Shown here in pieces: positions 1 through 12,519 of a stretch of DNA of 64,000 bases. The first letter of the stretch is position 1. The number at the start of each line of letters is the position of its first letter. Origin of the DNA: Litsea cubeba (Eukaryota > Streptophyta > Magnoliopsida > Laurales > Lauraceae); NCBI GenBank assembly GCA_012931725.1, contig CM022950.1:62983135-63047134 (forward strand). Reading direction: 5' to 3'. Position numbers and translations under genes: made by a program. The notes under the pieces are model-generated. The model was not told the origin of the DNA. It saw only the letters and a list, made by a program, of their open reading frames with translations, and ran no database searches.

Positions 1-587
1 AAAAAAGATGATATTTTGTCCCTTCAAACAACATGAAAAAGCAACGTTTGAATTCTTTTTTGTTAAGAACTGACCGTGTTTCTTGAAATACAAGATTTCT
101 TTATTCAATCAATTTTATTTTATTGTCTCTTAAAATACCCCTCACTTGCTTCACTAGTAGAGTGAATTTACAAACAAATTCAGACATTGCCAGAAAAGTT
201 TCTTTTGCATTTACATGGCTATGATGTGATATGTGAAAGAGAGTTCCAAAAACTCAAGTAATTGCAAGTGTCTTTCAACAATTCCACCACGAAAAAAGGA
301 GTAATCTATGGACTTTGAGTGGAGGTTATGTACAAACGCGTCGAGGAGAGAAAGGTCACGGTCATACATTTATAGTAGATCGGCAACGTTTGAAAGCCCT
401 CAAGAAATTCATAAATAAAAGATCGGCAACATTTGAGCATTTGTATGGAAAGTGCGCATTTCATATTCGTCGCGTATATAGAAGCCGGCCTCAAGAAAGA
501 AATTATTTGCTGTAAGAGAGTTGCACATAGATCAATGCGGGCTTTCCTTGCAAACACGTCAAAGGAAGGAGAAGCGAGCAAGGTCAC

Positions 588-677
588 GGTCATACAAATA
601 TAGAAGATCGGCAAGCCTCAAGAAATTTCGTAGGTCATACAAATATAGAAGGTCGGCAAGCCTCAAGAAATTTCTTA
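588..677. repeat. Two 45-bp direct repeats upstream of the first TATA box
   Basis: Copies at 588-632 and 633-677 differ at only a few bases. A looser version of the same motif occurs near 355-412 and near 1475-1520, so the promoter region seems built from copies of one short motif. Present in all four long units. Confidence 0.85.
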
Positions 678-705
678 CTTTCCTAAAAAGCTTAGTATTC
701 GAAAC

Positions 706-713
706 TATATAAA
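706..713 (+). promoter_or_regulatory. TATA box of ankyrin module A
   Basis: TATATAAA about 110 bp upstream of the ATG at 817, followed by an A-rich GAGAGAGA-type leader. Repeated at +3861, +7722 and +11583. Confidence 0.6.
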
Positions 714-816
714 TCGCACCTCCTAGTATGATAATGGCACACTATCCACTTCTCGAAAAATAAGTGAAATTTTCTTGAGAGAGAGACCTAAGCAAAAAAA
801 AAAAATTTAGAGAGAG

Positions 817-936
817 ATGGACGCGAGGCACCACAAGGCAGCAATCAGAGGGGATATTACTTCGTTGCGTGATCTGCTTAAACAAGATGAGCATATTCTT
901 AATGATGTTGGAGTTGGAGTTATGGTAATGCGTTAG
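817..936 (+). pseudogene. Ankyrin-repeat gene 5' end, module A (unit 1)
   Basis: The reading frame opens with MDARHHKAAIRGD and runs on as TSLRDLLKQDEHIL, which resembles the N terminus of plant BDA1-like ankyrin-repeat proteins (family knowledge; no search run). Full proteins of this type have several ankyrin repeats followed by a C-terminal PGG membrane domain and have been linked to immunity. Here the frame stops after 39 codons, where homology changes to unrelated unit sequence, so only the start survives, with a TATA box and leader. A truncated transcript is possible but a functional protein is unlikely. Confidence 0.7.
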
Positions 937-1779
937 TTGAAAGTGGTTAGATCTCCATCTAACAATTTAATTTTAACTATCTATCTAGTTAGTTCAATGG
1001 ACCCTCTAGCTAGCATTTCATGGACAGTTTGCCTCTGTAAATAACGGTTTAAACTAAAAATAGCTCAGTTCTCTGTAACGGAACTTTGCCTCTGTTTTCT
1101 TTTTTTAAGGACTGTTTTCATTCATTTTTAACGCAAAAATGCGAAAACAACGTCCGGACGCCAGAAGAGAGGGAGAGAGCTCGGATTTGATTTCTAGATC
1201 TGGCGTCCGAATGCCCATTGGCTGGCGTCCGAACACCCGGAGGATTGGGTTGGTTCCATCTAGCGAAAAAAAAATCGTGGCACTTATGGGCAGCCCCTTC
1301 CTCTTCATCCCAGAAAAATAGGCTCCAATTTAAATTTATTCGCTGAAAGAGAGTTGCACCAAACTACTTGCGACTCTGGGCCGTGGAGATCAATGAGCAC
1401 TTTCCTTCTCTATTCCGAGCAACACGGTTACGTACAAACGCGTCAAGAGAAAGAGAGGAGAAAGAGGTCACGGTCATACATAAATAGAAGATCGGCAACA
1501 TTTGAAAATTCTCCAAGCCCCGCCTCAGGAAATTCCTTACTCTTCTAAAATATCTTGGGACCCTAGAACTTTGAGGGACAGTCTCTCCAATCCCCACCCA
1601 TCGATCAAAACTATACTTAAGAAATTTCTGACTCTTCTAAAATATCTCGAGCCTGTACAACTTTGAGGGTCAGTCCCTCCAATCCCCACCCACCGATCAA
1701 AAGTATACTTTTATAAAATATCGAACGATGTGGAACATGTAAGAGGATGTGGTTGAAGCTTAGTCGATCTTCAAAACTG

Positions 1780-1786
1780 TATAAAT
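1780..1786 (+). promoter_or_regulatory. TATA box of ankyrin module B
   Basis: TATAAAT about 90 bp upstream of the ATG at 1873, in a context homologous to the module A promoter (both are followed by CTAGTATGATAATGG). The promoter was therefore duplicated along with the gene start. Confidence 0.55.
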
Positions 1787-1872
1787 TGCACTTCCTAGTA
1801 TGATAATGGTACACTATCCACTTCTCAAAAAACAAGTGAAAGTTTCTGAGAGAGCGACACGCAAGGGTCCAC

Positions 1873-2185
1873 ATGGCAGCAATTAGAGGGGATGTTACTT
1901 CGTTGCGTGATCTGTTTCAATGAGATGAGCATATTCTCGATGGAGTTGGAGTTGGAGTTATGGTGACACATGATCCCATAGCTAATGAAAATCCTTTAGA
2001 TGTAGCTGCGTACAGTTTGGACATGTTGAGTTTGCCAAAGAGGTTTTAAGTCGAAATCCGGAGTATGCCCTTAAATTAAACTCACAAGGCCAGTATCCTC
2101 TCCATCTTGCTTCGGGAGCAGGGCACGTCGAGGTTGTAAACCTACTCTTAGAAAAAGATGCCGATTGGCCCTCGATCGACCGTGG
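1873..2185 (+). pseudogene. Ankyrin-repeat fragment, module B (unit 1)
   Basis: The frame starts MAAIRGDVTSLRDLF, a diverged copy of module A, then meets a TGA at 1921. Ankyrin homology continues beyond the stop as NPLDVAAY, shifts frame near 2013, and resumes as FGHVEFAKEVLSRNPEYAL and then PLHLASGAGHVEVV. The PLHLA and GHVE signatures mark two ankyrin repeats. At least one stop and one frameshift disable it, and no PGG domain follows; the next bases are short CTACTCTTAG repeats. This is a 5' fragment of a BDA1-like gene. Confidence 0.8.
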
Positions 2186-2419
2186 AAAATGTTACTCTTA
2201 GAAAAAGCTACTCTTAGTCAGAATTTTGCACATAGATAAGTCTCATATGTGTCTGTGATTGGCCAACGGCCGACCGTGCAAGCCTTCGGGTCGGGACGCC
2301 AGCCACTAGGCGTCCGGACGCCAGACCCAGAAATCAAATCCGAGCTCTCTATCTCCTGGCGTCCGGACGCCAGGAAGTAGGCTTCTGGACGCCCGGACCG
2401 GGTGATGTCCGCCACATTC

Positions 2420-3207
2420 CGCTTTTTGACGAGATTTTGAAGGGAAAACCTATAAATATGATTTCAAACTCGTTTTTGAGACATTCACATCTTGGGAGAA
2501 GATCTGGAGACTGGTTTGAGAGCTTTGGAAGAGCGTCAGAGATTCTTCGTCAACCCCTCGCCATGTGTAACTAAATCTCTATCATAGGGATGCAATGAAG
2601 TCCTGACTTTGTATTTTGGTGATGTATAGGTTTTAGGGTTTTACTTTAAATGCTTTTAGTTATATGAAAAGATACTAATCCATTGATTGAATTTTATTAA
2701 TGCAATATCTCTTTCTTTTGGTATTTTAATATTTTAGATTATAACACTAAGTTATATAACGATGCTTAAGTGGAGGTGTTCGTTAGATTTATGATAATTT
2801 ATGCTATAGAGATAGGTTATGCCCCGATTTACATCCACATACCTTTATTTGTTGACTTTGTGAAGGTTTGTAACCAGAACGAGTGTTTTTTTATTTGATA
2901 GTGAAACCCTAGGTCTATGCTTGCCATTATGCGAGGTTAGAGTGGATTCGTACCCTGAGATATTTCCACTGATTAGATCAAAACCTTGTCTTTTAATTTG
3001 TTAATTTAGGAATTACAACCAATCAACCCAACTCTTTGTATTCTATTAGGATTAGTTTAGGAGTTTAAGAACCAACACGACTTAGCCTTTTTGTCCCAGT
3101 GGATACGATACTCGGTTAACATCTTTACTTTTTCAAGCAGAGATAGTAGCGGGGGACAATTTATACTTTTACAACCCTATTTTATGACGATCGGCTTGAT
3201 ACCAACA
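2420..3207 (+). mobile_element. Possible LTR-retrotransposon remnant within the unit
   Basis: The stretch has a TATA-like CCTATAAATATG near 2449 and, about 650 bp on, GTGGATACGATACTCGG followed by TTGATACCAACA. That order resembles the end of LTRs of Tat/Athila-type Gypsy elements as I remember them. No gag, pol, primer-binding site or target duplication was found, so this is weak. Equivalent stretches occur in every unit, including the short one. Confidence 0.3.
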
Positions 3208-4677
3208 CTTCCTTCTATAGCCTCTCTCTATATATAAGTATCTGCTTTTTCATTCTAATCTTTTGTTCCTTTATCGGCCCAATACGTTGTGGGGATCAAA
3301 AGAATCCGATGGTGGGGCCAACTCCAAGTGAATTTAAATTTAGACAAGAGAATTTTAAGTGGTTTAGATAAATGTGGATGATGGATTTAATAAGTAGGTT
3401 GAGATTTAGTGAAGGGTAGTATCGAAAAGAGAATTGTAAAGAAAATGGCAATGGTAATCTTCGAAAATTAAAAATTCCTAAAATAAAGGTGTGTGACCAG
3501 AAATCCGTTTCAAGTTGCTTAATTTGATGAAATGAGCTAAGTGGCAAGCGGTGATTTGAGGAAGACCATGGCTGCATCATAGTGGGATGCAGCGACGCTG
3601 CACTAAAGACGGCCCCATGGCCTGAAGATTGCATATGAAATGTTATTGTTGTGGATTTGCATACGCAAATTGTTGAAATCTTACCTCGTCGGCAGTTCTG
3701 GTCACCTGTTTTCAATTACTTTTGTCTAGTAACTATATTAATAAAGTAAAGTGAGGTAAATAATCAAATTAAGCGACAAAAAAAGAAAACGGATGAGATA
3801 AAAAAATGATGGCCCTTTGTCATCTAGTGAAATGAGATTGTTGTTTTTTTAATTTAAAAAAAAGATGATATTTTGTCCTTCAGCAACATGAAAAAGCAAC
3901 GTTTTGAATTCTTTTTTGTTAAGAACTGACCGTGTTTCTTGAAATACAAGATTTCTTTATTCAATCAATTTTATTTTATTGTCTCTTAAAATACCCCTCA
4001 CTCTGCTTCACCAGTAGAGTGAATTTACAAAACAAATTCAGACATTGCCAGAAAAGTTTCTTTTGCATTTTACATGGCTATGATGTGATATGTGAAAGAG
4101 AGTTCCAAAAACTTCAAGTAATTGCAAGTGTCTTTCAACAATTCCACCACGAAAAAAGGAGTAATCTATGGACTTTGAGTGGAGGTTATGTACAAACGCG
4201 TCGAGGAGAGAAAGGTCACGGTCATACATTTATAGTAGATCGGCAACGTTTGAAAGCCTCAAGAAATTTCATAAATAAAAGATCGGCAACATTTGAGCAT
4301 TTGTATGGAAAGTGCGCATTTCATATTCGTCGCATATATAGAAGCCGGCCTCAAGAAAGAAATTATTTGCTGTAAGAGAGTTGCACATAGATCAATGCGG
4401 GCTTTCCTTGCAAACACGTCAAAGGAAGGAGAAGCGAGCAAGGTCACGGTCATACAAATATAGAAGATCGGCAAGCCTCAAGAAATTTCGTAGGTCATAC
4501 AAATATAGAAGGTCGGCAAGCCTCAAGAAATTTCTTACTTTCCTAAAAAGCTTAGTATTCGAAACTATATAAATCGCACCTCCTAGTATGATAATGGCAC
4601 ACTATCCACTTCTCGAAAAATAAGTGAAATTTTCTTGAGAGAGAGACCTAAGCAAAAAAAAAAAAATTTAGAGAGAG

Positions 4678-4797
4678 ATGGACGCGAGGCACCACAAGGC
4701 AGCAATCAGAGGGGATATTACTTCGTTGCGTGATCTGCTTAAACAAGATGAGCATATTCTTAATGATGTTGGAGTTGGAGTTATGGTAATGCGTTAG
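4678..4797 (+). pseudogene. Ankyrin 5' end, module A (unit 2)
   Basis: Same 39-codon frame as at 817-936, with the same TATA box upstream. Confidence 0.7.
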
Positions 4798-5733
4798 TTG
4801 AAAGTGGTTAGATCTCCATCTAACAATTTAATTTTAACTATCTATCTAGTTAGTTCAATGGACCCTCTAGCTAGCATGTCATGGACAGTTTGCCTCTGTA
4901 AATAACGGTTTAAACTAAAAATAGCTCAGTTCTCTGTAACGGAACTTTGCCTCTGTTTTCTTTTTTTAAGGACTGTTTTCATTCATTTTTAACGCAAAAA
5001 TGCGAAAACAACGTCCGGACGCCAGAAGAGAGGGAGAGAGCTCGGATTTGATTTCTAGATCTGGCGTCCGAATGCCCATTGGCTGGCGTCCGAACACCCG
5101 GAGGATTGGGTTGGTTCCATCTAGCGAAAAAAAAATCGTGGCACTTATGGGCAGCCCCTTCCTCTTCATCCCAGAAAAATAGGCTCCAATTTAAATTTAT
5201 TCGCTGAAAGAGAGTTGCACCAAACTACTTGCGACTCTGGGCCGTGGAGATCAATGAGCACTTTCCTTCTCTATTCCGAGCAACACGGTTACGTACAAAC
5301 GCGTCAAGAGAAAGAGAGGAGAAAGAGGTCACGGTCATACATAAATAGAAGATCGGCAACATTTGAAAATTCTCCAAGCCCCGCCTCAGGAAATTCCTTA
5401 CTCTTCTAAAATATCTTGGGACCCTAGAACTTTGAGGGACAGTCTCTCCAATCCCCACCCATCGATCAAAACTATACTTAAGAAATTTCTGACTCTTCTA
5501 AAATATCTCGAGCCTGTACAACTTTGAGGGTCAGTCCCTCCAATCCCCACCCACCGATCAAAAGTATACTTTTATAAAATATCGAACGATGTGGAACATG
5601 TAAGAGGATGTGGTTGAAGCTTAGTCGATCTTCAAAACTGTATAAATTGCACTTCCTAGTATGATAATGGTACACTATCCACTTCTCAAAAAACAAGTGA
5701 AAGTTTCTGAGAGAGCGACACGCAAGGGTCCAC

Positions 5734-6046
5734 ATGGCAGCAATTAGAGGGGATGTTACTTCGTTGCGTGATCTGTTTCAATGAGATGAGCATATTCTCG
5801 ATGGAGTTGGAGTTGGAGTTATGGTGACACATGATCCCATAGCTAATGAAAATCCTTTAGATGTAGCTGCGTACAGTTTGGACATGTTGAGTTTGCCAAA
5901 GAGGTTTTAAGTCGAAATCCGGAGTATGCCCTTAAATTAAACTCACAAGGCCAGTATCCTCTCCATCTTGCTTCGGGAGCAGGGCACGTCGAGGTTGTAA
6001 ACCTACTCTTAGAAAAAGATGCCGATTGGCCCTCGATCGACCGTGG
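5734..6046 (+). pseudogene. Ankyrin fragment, module B (unit 2)
   Basis: Same sequence and same disabling changes as 1873-2185. Confidence 0.8.
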
Positions 6047-8538
6047 AAAATGTTACTCTTAGAAAAAGCTACTCTTAGTCAGAATTTTGCACATAGATAA
6101 GTCTCATATGTGTCTGTGATTGGCCAACGGCCGACCGTGCAAGCCTTCGGGTCGGGACGCCAGCCACTAGGCGTCCGGACGCCAGACCCAGAAATCAAAT
6201 CCGAGCTCTCTATCTCCTGGCGTCCGGACGCCAGGAAGTAGGCTTCTGGACGCCCGGACCGGGTGATGTCCGCCACATTCCGCTTTTTGACGAGATTTTG
6301 AAGGGAAAACCTATAAATATGATTTCAAACTCGTTTTTGAGACATTCACATCTTGGGAGAAGATCTGGAGACTGGTTTGAGAGCTTTGGAAGAGCGTCAG
6401 AGATTCTTCGTCAACCCCTCGCCATGTGTAACTAAATCTCTATCATAGGGATGCAATGAAGTCCTGACTTTGTATTTTGGTGATGTATAGGTTTTAGGGT
6501 TTTACTTTAAATGCTTTTAGTTATATGAAAAGATACTAATCCATTGATTGAATTTTATTAATGCAATATCTCTTTCTTTTGGTATTTTAATATTTTAGAT
6601 TATAACACTAAGTTATATAACGATGCTTAAGTGGAGGTGTTCGTTAGATTTATGATAATTTATGCTATAGAGATAGGTTATGCCCCGATTTACATCCACA
6701 TACCTTTATTTGTTGACTTTGTGAAGGTTTGTAACCAGAACGAGTGTTTTTTTATTTGATAGTGAAACCCTAGGTCTATGCTTGCCATTATGCGAGGTTA
6801 GAGTGGATTCGTACCCTGAGATATTTCCACTGATTAGATCAAAACCTTGTCTTTTAATTTGTTAATTTAGGAATTACAACCAATCAACCCAACTCTTTGT
6901 ATTCTATTAGGATTAGTTTAGGAGTTTAAGAACCAACACGACTTAGCCTTTTTGTCCCAGTGGATACGATACTCGGTTAACATCTTTACTTTTTCAAGCA
7001 GAGATAGTAGCGGGGGACAATTTATACTTTTACAACCCTATTTTATGACGATCGGCTTGATACCAACACTTCCTTCTATAGCCTCTCTCTATATATAAGT
7101 ATCTGCTTTTTCATTCTAATCTTTTGTTCCTTTATCGGCCCAATACGTTGTGGGGATCAAAAGAATCCGATGGTGGGGCCAACTCCAAGTGAATTTAAAT
7201 TTAGACAAGAGAATTTTAAGTGGTTTAGATAAATGTGGATGATGGATTTAATAAGTAGGTTGAGATTTAGTGAAGGGTAGTATCGAAAAGAGAATTGTAA
7301 AGAAAATGGCAATGGTAATCTTCGAAAATTAAAAATTCCTAAAATAAAGGTGTGTGACCAGAAATCCGTTTCAAGTTGCTTAATTTGATGAAATGAGCTA
7401 AGTGGCAAGCGGTGATTTGAGGAAGACCATGGCTGCATCATAGTGGGATGCAGCGACGCTGCACTAAAGACGGCCCCATGGCCTGAAGATTGCATATGAA
7501 ATGTTATTGTTGTGGATTTGCATACGCAAATTGTTGAAATCTTACCTCGTCGGCAGTTCTGGTCACCTGTTTTCAATTACTTTTGTCTAGTAACTATATT
7601 AATAAAGTAAAGTGAGGTAAATAATCAAATTAAGCGACAAAAAAAGAAAACGGATGAGATAAAAAAATGATGGCCCTTTGTCATCTAGTGAAATGAGATT
7701 GTTGTTTTTTTAATTTAAAAAAAAGATGATATTTTGTCCTTCAGCAACATGAAAAAGCAACGTTTTGAATTCTTTTTTGTTAAGAACTGACCGTGTTTCT
7801 TGAAATACAAGATTTCTTTATTCAATCAATTTTATTTTATTGTCTCTTAAAATACCCCTCACTCTGCTTCACCAGTAGAGTGAATTTACAAAACAAATTC
7901 AGACATTGCCAGAAAAGTTTCTTTTGCATTTTACATGGCTATGATGTGATATGTGAAAGAGAGTTCCAAAAACTTCAAGTAATTGCAAGTGTCTTTCAAC
8001 AATTCCACCACGAAAAAAGGAGTAATCTATGGACTTTGAGTGGAGGTTATGTACAAACGCGTCGAGGAGAGAAAGGTCACGGTCATACATTTATAGTAGA
8101 TCGGCAACGTTTGAAAGCCTCAAGAAATTTCATAAATAAAAGATCGGCAACATTTGAGCATTTGTATGGAAAGTGCGCATTTCATATTCGTCGCATATAT
8201 AGAAGCCGGCCTCAAGAAAGAAATTATTTGCTGTAAGAGAGTTGCACATAGATCAATGCGGGCTTTCCTTGCAAACACGTCAAAGGAAGGAGAAGCGAGC
8301 AAGGTCACGGTCATACAAATATAGAAGATCGGCAAGCCTCAAGAAATTTCGTAGGTCATACAAATATAGAAGGTCGGCAAGCCTCAAGAAATTTCTTACT
8401 TTCCTAAAAAGCTTAGTATTCGAAACTATATAAATCGCACCTCCTAGTATGATAATGGCACACTATCCACTTCTCGAAAAATAAGTGAAATTTTCTTGAG
8501 AGAGAGACCTAAGCAAAAAAAAAAAAATTTAGAGAGAG

Positions 8539-8658
8539 ATGGACGCGAGGCACCACAAGGCAGCAATCAGAGGGGATATTACTTCGTTGCGTGATCTGCT
8601 TAAACAAGATGAGCATATTCTTAATGATGTTGGAGTTGGAGTTATGGTAATGCGTTAG
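8539..8658 (+). pseudogene. Ankyrin 5' end, module A (unit 3)
   Basis: Same 39-codon frame as at 817-936. Confidence 0.7.
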
Positions 8659-9594
8659 TTGAAAGTGGTTAGATCTCCATCTAACAATTTAATTTTAACT
8701 ATCTATCTAGTTAGTTCAATGGACCCTCTAGCTAGCATTTCATGGACAGTTTGCCTCTGTAAATAACGGTTTAAACTAAAAATAGCTCAGTTCTCTGTAA
8801 CGGAACTTTGCCTCTGTTTTCTTTTTTTAAGGACTGTTTTCATTCATTTTTAACGCAAAAATGCGAAAACAACGTCCGGACGCCAGAAGAGAGGGAGAGA
8901 GCTCGGATTTGATTTCTAGATCTGGCGTCCGAATGCCCATTGGCTGGCGTCCGAACACCCGGAGGATTGGGTTGGTTCCATCTAGCGAAAAAAAAATCGT
9001 GGCACTTATGGGCAGCCCCTTCCTCTTCATCCCAGAAAAATAGGCTCCAATTTAAATTTATTCGCTGAAAGAGAGTTGCACCAAACTACTTGCGACTCTG
9101 GGCCGTGGAGATCAATGAGCACTTTCCTTCTCTATTCCGAGCAACACGGTTACGTACAAACGCGTCAAGAGAAAGAGAGGAGAAAGAGGTCACGGTCATA
9201 CATAAATAGAAGATCGGCAACATTTGAAAATTCTCCAAGCCCCGCCTCAGGAAATTCCTTACTCTTCTAAAATATCTTGGGACCCTAGAACTTTGAGGGA
9301 CAGTCTCTCCAATCCCCACCCATCGATCAAAACTATACTTAAGAAATTTCTGACTCTTCTAAAATATCTCGAGCCTGTACAACTTTGAGGGTCAGTCCCT
9401 CCAATCCCCACCCACCGATCAAAAGTATACTTTTATAAAATATCGAACGATGTGGAACATGTAAGAGGATGTGGTTGAAGCTTAGTCGATCTTCAAAACT
9501 GTATAAATTGCACTTCCTAGTATGATAATGGTACACTATCCACTTCTCAAAAAACAAGTGAAAGTTTCTGAGAGAGCGACACGCAAGGGTCCAC

Positions 9595-9907
9595 ATGGCA
9601 GCAATTAGAGGGGATGTTACTTCGTTGCGTGATCTGTTTCAATGAGATGAGCATATTCTCGATGGAGTTGGAGTTGGAGTTATGGTGACACATGATCCCA
9701 TAGCTAATGAAAATCCTTTAGATGTAGCTGCGTACAGTTTGGACATGTTGAGTTTGCCAAAGAGGTTTTAAGTCGAAATCCGGAGTATGCCCTTAAATTA
9801 AACTCACAAGGCCAGTATCCTCTCCATCTTGCTTCGGGAGCAGGGCACGTCGAGGTTGTAAACCTACTCTTAGAAAAAGATGCCGATTGGCCCTCGATCG
9901 ACCGTGG
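9595..9907 (+). pseudogene. Ankyrin fragment, module B (unit 3)
   Basis: Same sequence and same disabling changes as 1873-2185. Confidence 0.8.
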
Positions 9908-12399
9908 AAAATGTTACTCTTAGAAAAAGCTACTCTTAGTCAGAATTTTGCACATAGATAAGTCTCATATGTGTCTGTGATTGGCCAACGGCCGACCGTG
10001 CAAGCCTTCGGGTCGGGACGCCAGCCACTAGGCGTCCGGACGCCAGACCCAGAAATCAAATCCGAGCTCTCTATCTCCTGGCGTCCGGACGCCAGGAAGT
10101 AGGCTTCTGGACGCCCGGACCGGGTGATGTCCGCCACATTCCGCTTTTTGACGAGATTTTGAAGGGAAAACCTATAAATATGATTTCAAACTCGTTTTTG
10201 AGACATTCACATCTTGGGAGAAGATCTGGAGACTGGTTTGAGAGCTTTGGAAGAGCGTCAGAGATTCTTCGTCAACCCCTCGCCATGTGTAACTAAATCT
10301 CTATCATAGGGATGCAATGAAGTCCTGACTTTGTATTTTGGTGATGTATAGGTTTTAGGGTTTTACTTTAAATGCTTTTAGTTATATGAAAAGATACTAA
10401 TCCATTGATTGAATTTTATTAATGCAATATCTCTTTCTTTTGGTATTTTAATATTTTAGATTATAACACTAAGTTATATAACGATGCTTAAGTGGAGGTG
10501 TTCGTTAGATTTATGATAATTTATGCTATAGAGATAGGTTATGCCCCGATTTACATCCACATACCTTTATTTGTTGACTTTGTGAAGGTTTGTAACCAGA
10601 ACGAGTGTTTTTTTATTTGATAGTGAAACCCTAGGTCTATGCTTGCCATTATGCGAGGTTAGAGTGGATTCGTACCCTGAGATATTTCCACTGATTAGAT
10701 CAAAACCTTGTCTTTTAATTTGTTAATTTAGGAATTACAACCAATCAACCCAACTCTTTGTATTCTATTAGGATTAGTTTAGGAGTTTAAGAACCAACAC
10801 GACTTAGCCTTTTTGTCCCAGTGGATACGATACTCGGTTAACATCTTTACTTTTTCAAGCAGAGATAGTAGCGGGGGACAATTTATACTTTTACAACCCT
10901 ATTTTATGACGATCGGCTTGATACCAACACTTCCTTCTATAGCCTCTCTCTATATATAAGTATCTGCTTTTTCATTCTAATCTTTTGTTCCTTTATCGGC
11001 CCAATACGTTGTGGGGATCAAAAGAATCCGATGGTGGGGCCAACTCCAAGTGAATTTAAATTTAGACAAGAGAATTTTAAGTGGTTTAGATAAATGTGGA
11101 TGATGGATTTAATAAGTAGGTTGAGATTTAGTGAAGGGTAGTATCGAAAAGAGAATTGTAAAGAAAATGGCAATGGTAATCTTCGAAAATTAAAAATTCC
11201 TAAAATAAAGGTGTGTGACCAGAAATCCGTTTCAAGTTGCTTAATTTGATGAAATGAGCTAAGTGGCAAGCGGTGATTTGAGGAAGACCATGGCTGCATC
11301 ATAGTGGGATGCAGCGACGCTGCACTAAAGACGGCCCCATGGCCTGAAGATTGCATATGAAATGTTATTGTTGTGGATTTGCATACGCAAATTGTTGAAA
11401 TCTTACCTCGTCGGCAGTTCTGGTCACCTGTTTTCAATTACTTTTGTCTAGTAACTATATTAATAAAGTAAAGTGAGGTAAATAATCAAATTAAGCGACA
11501 AAAAAAAGAAAACGGATGAGATAAAAAAATGATGGCCCTTTGTCATCTAGTGAAATGAGATTGTTGTTTTTTTAATTTAAAAAAATATGATATTTTGTCC
11601 TTCAGCAACATGAAAAAGCAACGTTTTGAATTCTTTTTTGTTAAGAACTGACCGTGTTTCTTGAAATACAAGATTTCTTTATTCAATCAATTTTATTTTA
11701 TTGTCTCTTAAAATACCCCTCACTCTGCTTCACCAGTAGAGTGAATTTACAAAACAAATTCAGACATTGCCAGAAAAGTTTCTTTTGCATTTTACATGGC
11801 TATGATGTGATATGTGAAAGAGAGTTCCAAAAACTTCAAGTAATTGCAAGTGTCTTTCAACAATTCCACCACGAAAAAAGGAGTAATCTATGGACTTTGA
11901 GTGGAGGTTATGTACAAACGCGTCGAGGAGAGAAAGGTCACGGTCATACATTTATAGTAGATCGGCAACGTTTGAAAGCCTCAAGAAATTTCATAAATAA
12001 AAGATCGGCAACATTTGAGCATTTGTATGGAAAGTGCGCATTTCATATTCGTCGCATATATAGAAGCCGGCCTCAAGAAAGAAATTATTTGCTGTAAGAG
12101 AGTTGCACATAGATCAATGCGGGCTTTCCTTGCAAACACGTCAAAGGAAGGAGAAGCGAGCAAGGTCACGGTCATACAAATATAGAAGATCGGCAAGCCT
12201 CAAGAAATTTCGTAGGTCATACAAATATAGAAGGTCGGCAAGCCTCAAGAAATTTCTTACTTTCCTAAAAAGCTTAGTATTCGAAACTATATAAATCGCA
12301 CCTCCTAGTATGATAATGGCACACTATCCACTTCTCGAAAAATAAGTGAAATTTTCTTGAGAGAGAGACCTAAGCAAAAAAAAAAAAATTTAGAGAGAG

Positions 12400-12519
12400 A
12401 TGGACGCGAGGCACCACAAGGCAGCAATCAGAGGGGATATTACTTCGTTGCGTGATCTGCTTAAACAAGATGAGCATATTCTTAATGATGTTGGAGTTGG
12501 AGTTATGGTAATGCGTTAG
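12400..12519 (+). pseudogene. Ankyrin 5' end, module A (unit 4)
   Basis: Same 39-codon frame as at 817-936. This is the last module A; the short unit lacks it. Confidence 0.7.

Larger units (their letters stand above)
1151..2373. repeat. CpG-rich inverted repeat around module B
   Basis: The left arm (about 1151-1240) is the reverse complement of the right arm (about 2284-2373), with mismatches at roughly one base in seven by eye. The arms enclose the module B ankyrin fragment. They are rich in GGCGTCCGGACGCC, and the right arm contains a perfect 20-bp palindrome at 2355-2374. The same layout recurs in units 2 to 4, with palindromes at 6216, 10077 and 13938. In the short unit the arms lie near 15,106-15,195 and 16,270-16,365 and the 20-bp palindrome is mutated. 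This could be the inverted termini of an unrecognised element. Confidence 0.75.
1..3857. repeat. Long unit 1
   Basis: Its first ~475 bases differ from the other long units by many one-base indels and substitutions; from there on it is nearly identical to them. Base 1017 is T, as in unit 3. The poly-A before the first ankyrin start is 12 long, against 13 in the others. Confidence 0.9.
3858..7718. repeat. Long unit 2
   Basis: Complete 3,861-bp unit. Base 4878, which corresponds to 1017 of unit 1, is G, as in unit 4. Confidence 0.95.
7719..11579. repeat. Long unit 3
   Basis: Complete 3,861-bp unit. Base 8739 is T, as in unit 1. Near its right end one poly-A run is a base longer than at the earlier unit junctions. 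Confidence 0.95.

Noticed and set aside
306..712. Overlapping open frames rich in R, K and S near the start of each unit
   Set aside because: They arise from the short promoter-side repeats upstream of the TATA box and match no protein family. The same frames recur only because the unit is repeated.
2218..2415. Minus-strand frame over the CpG-rich arm, repeated in every unit
   Set aside because: It is a reading of the palindromic GGCGTCCGGACGCC repeats, with no start context or conserved protein features.
3296..3715. 139-codon minus-strand frame in the 1.5-kb module, identical in three units
   Set aside because: Identity follows from recent duplication, not selection. The composition is low-complexity and no similarity is recognised.
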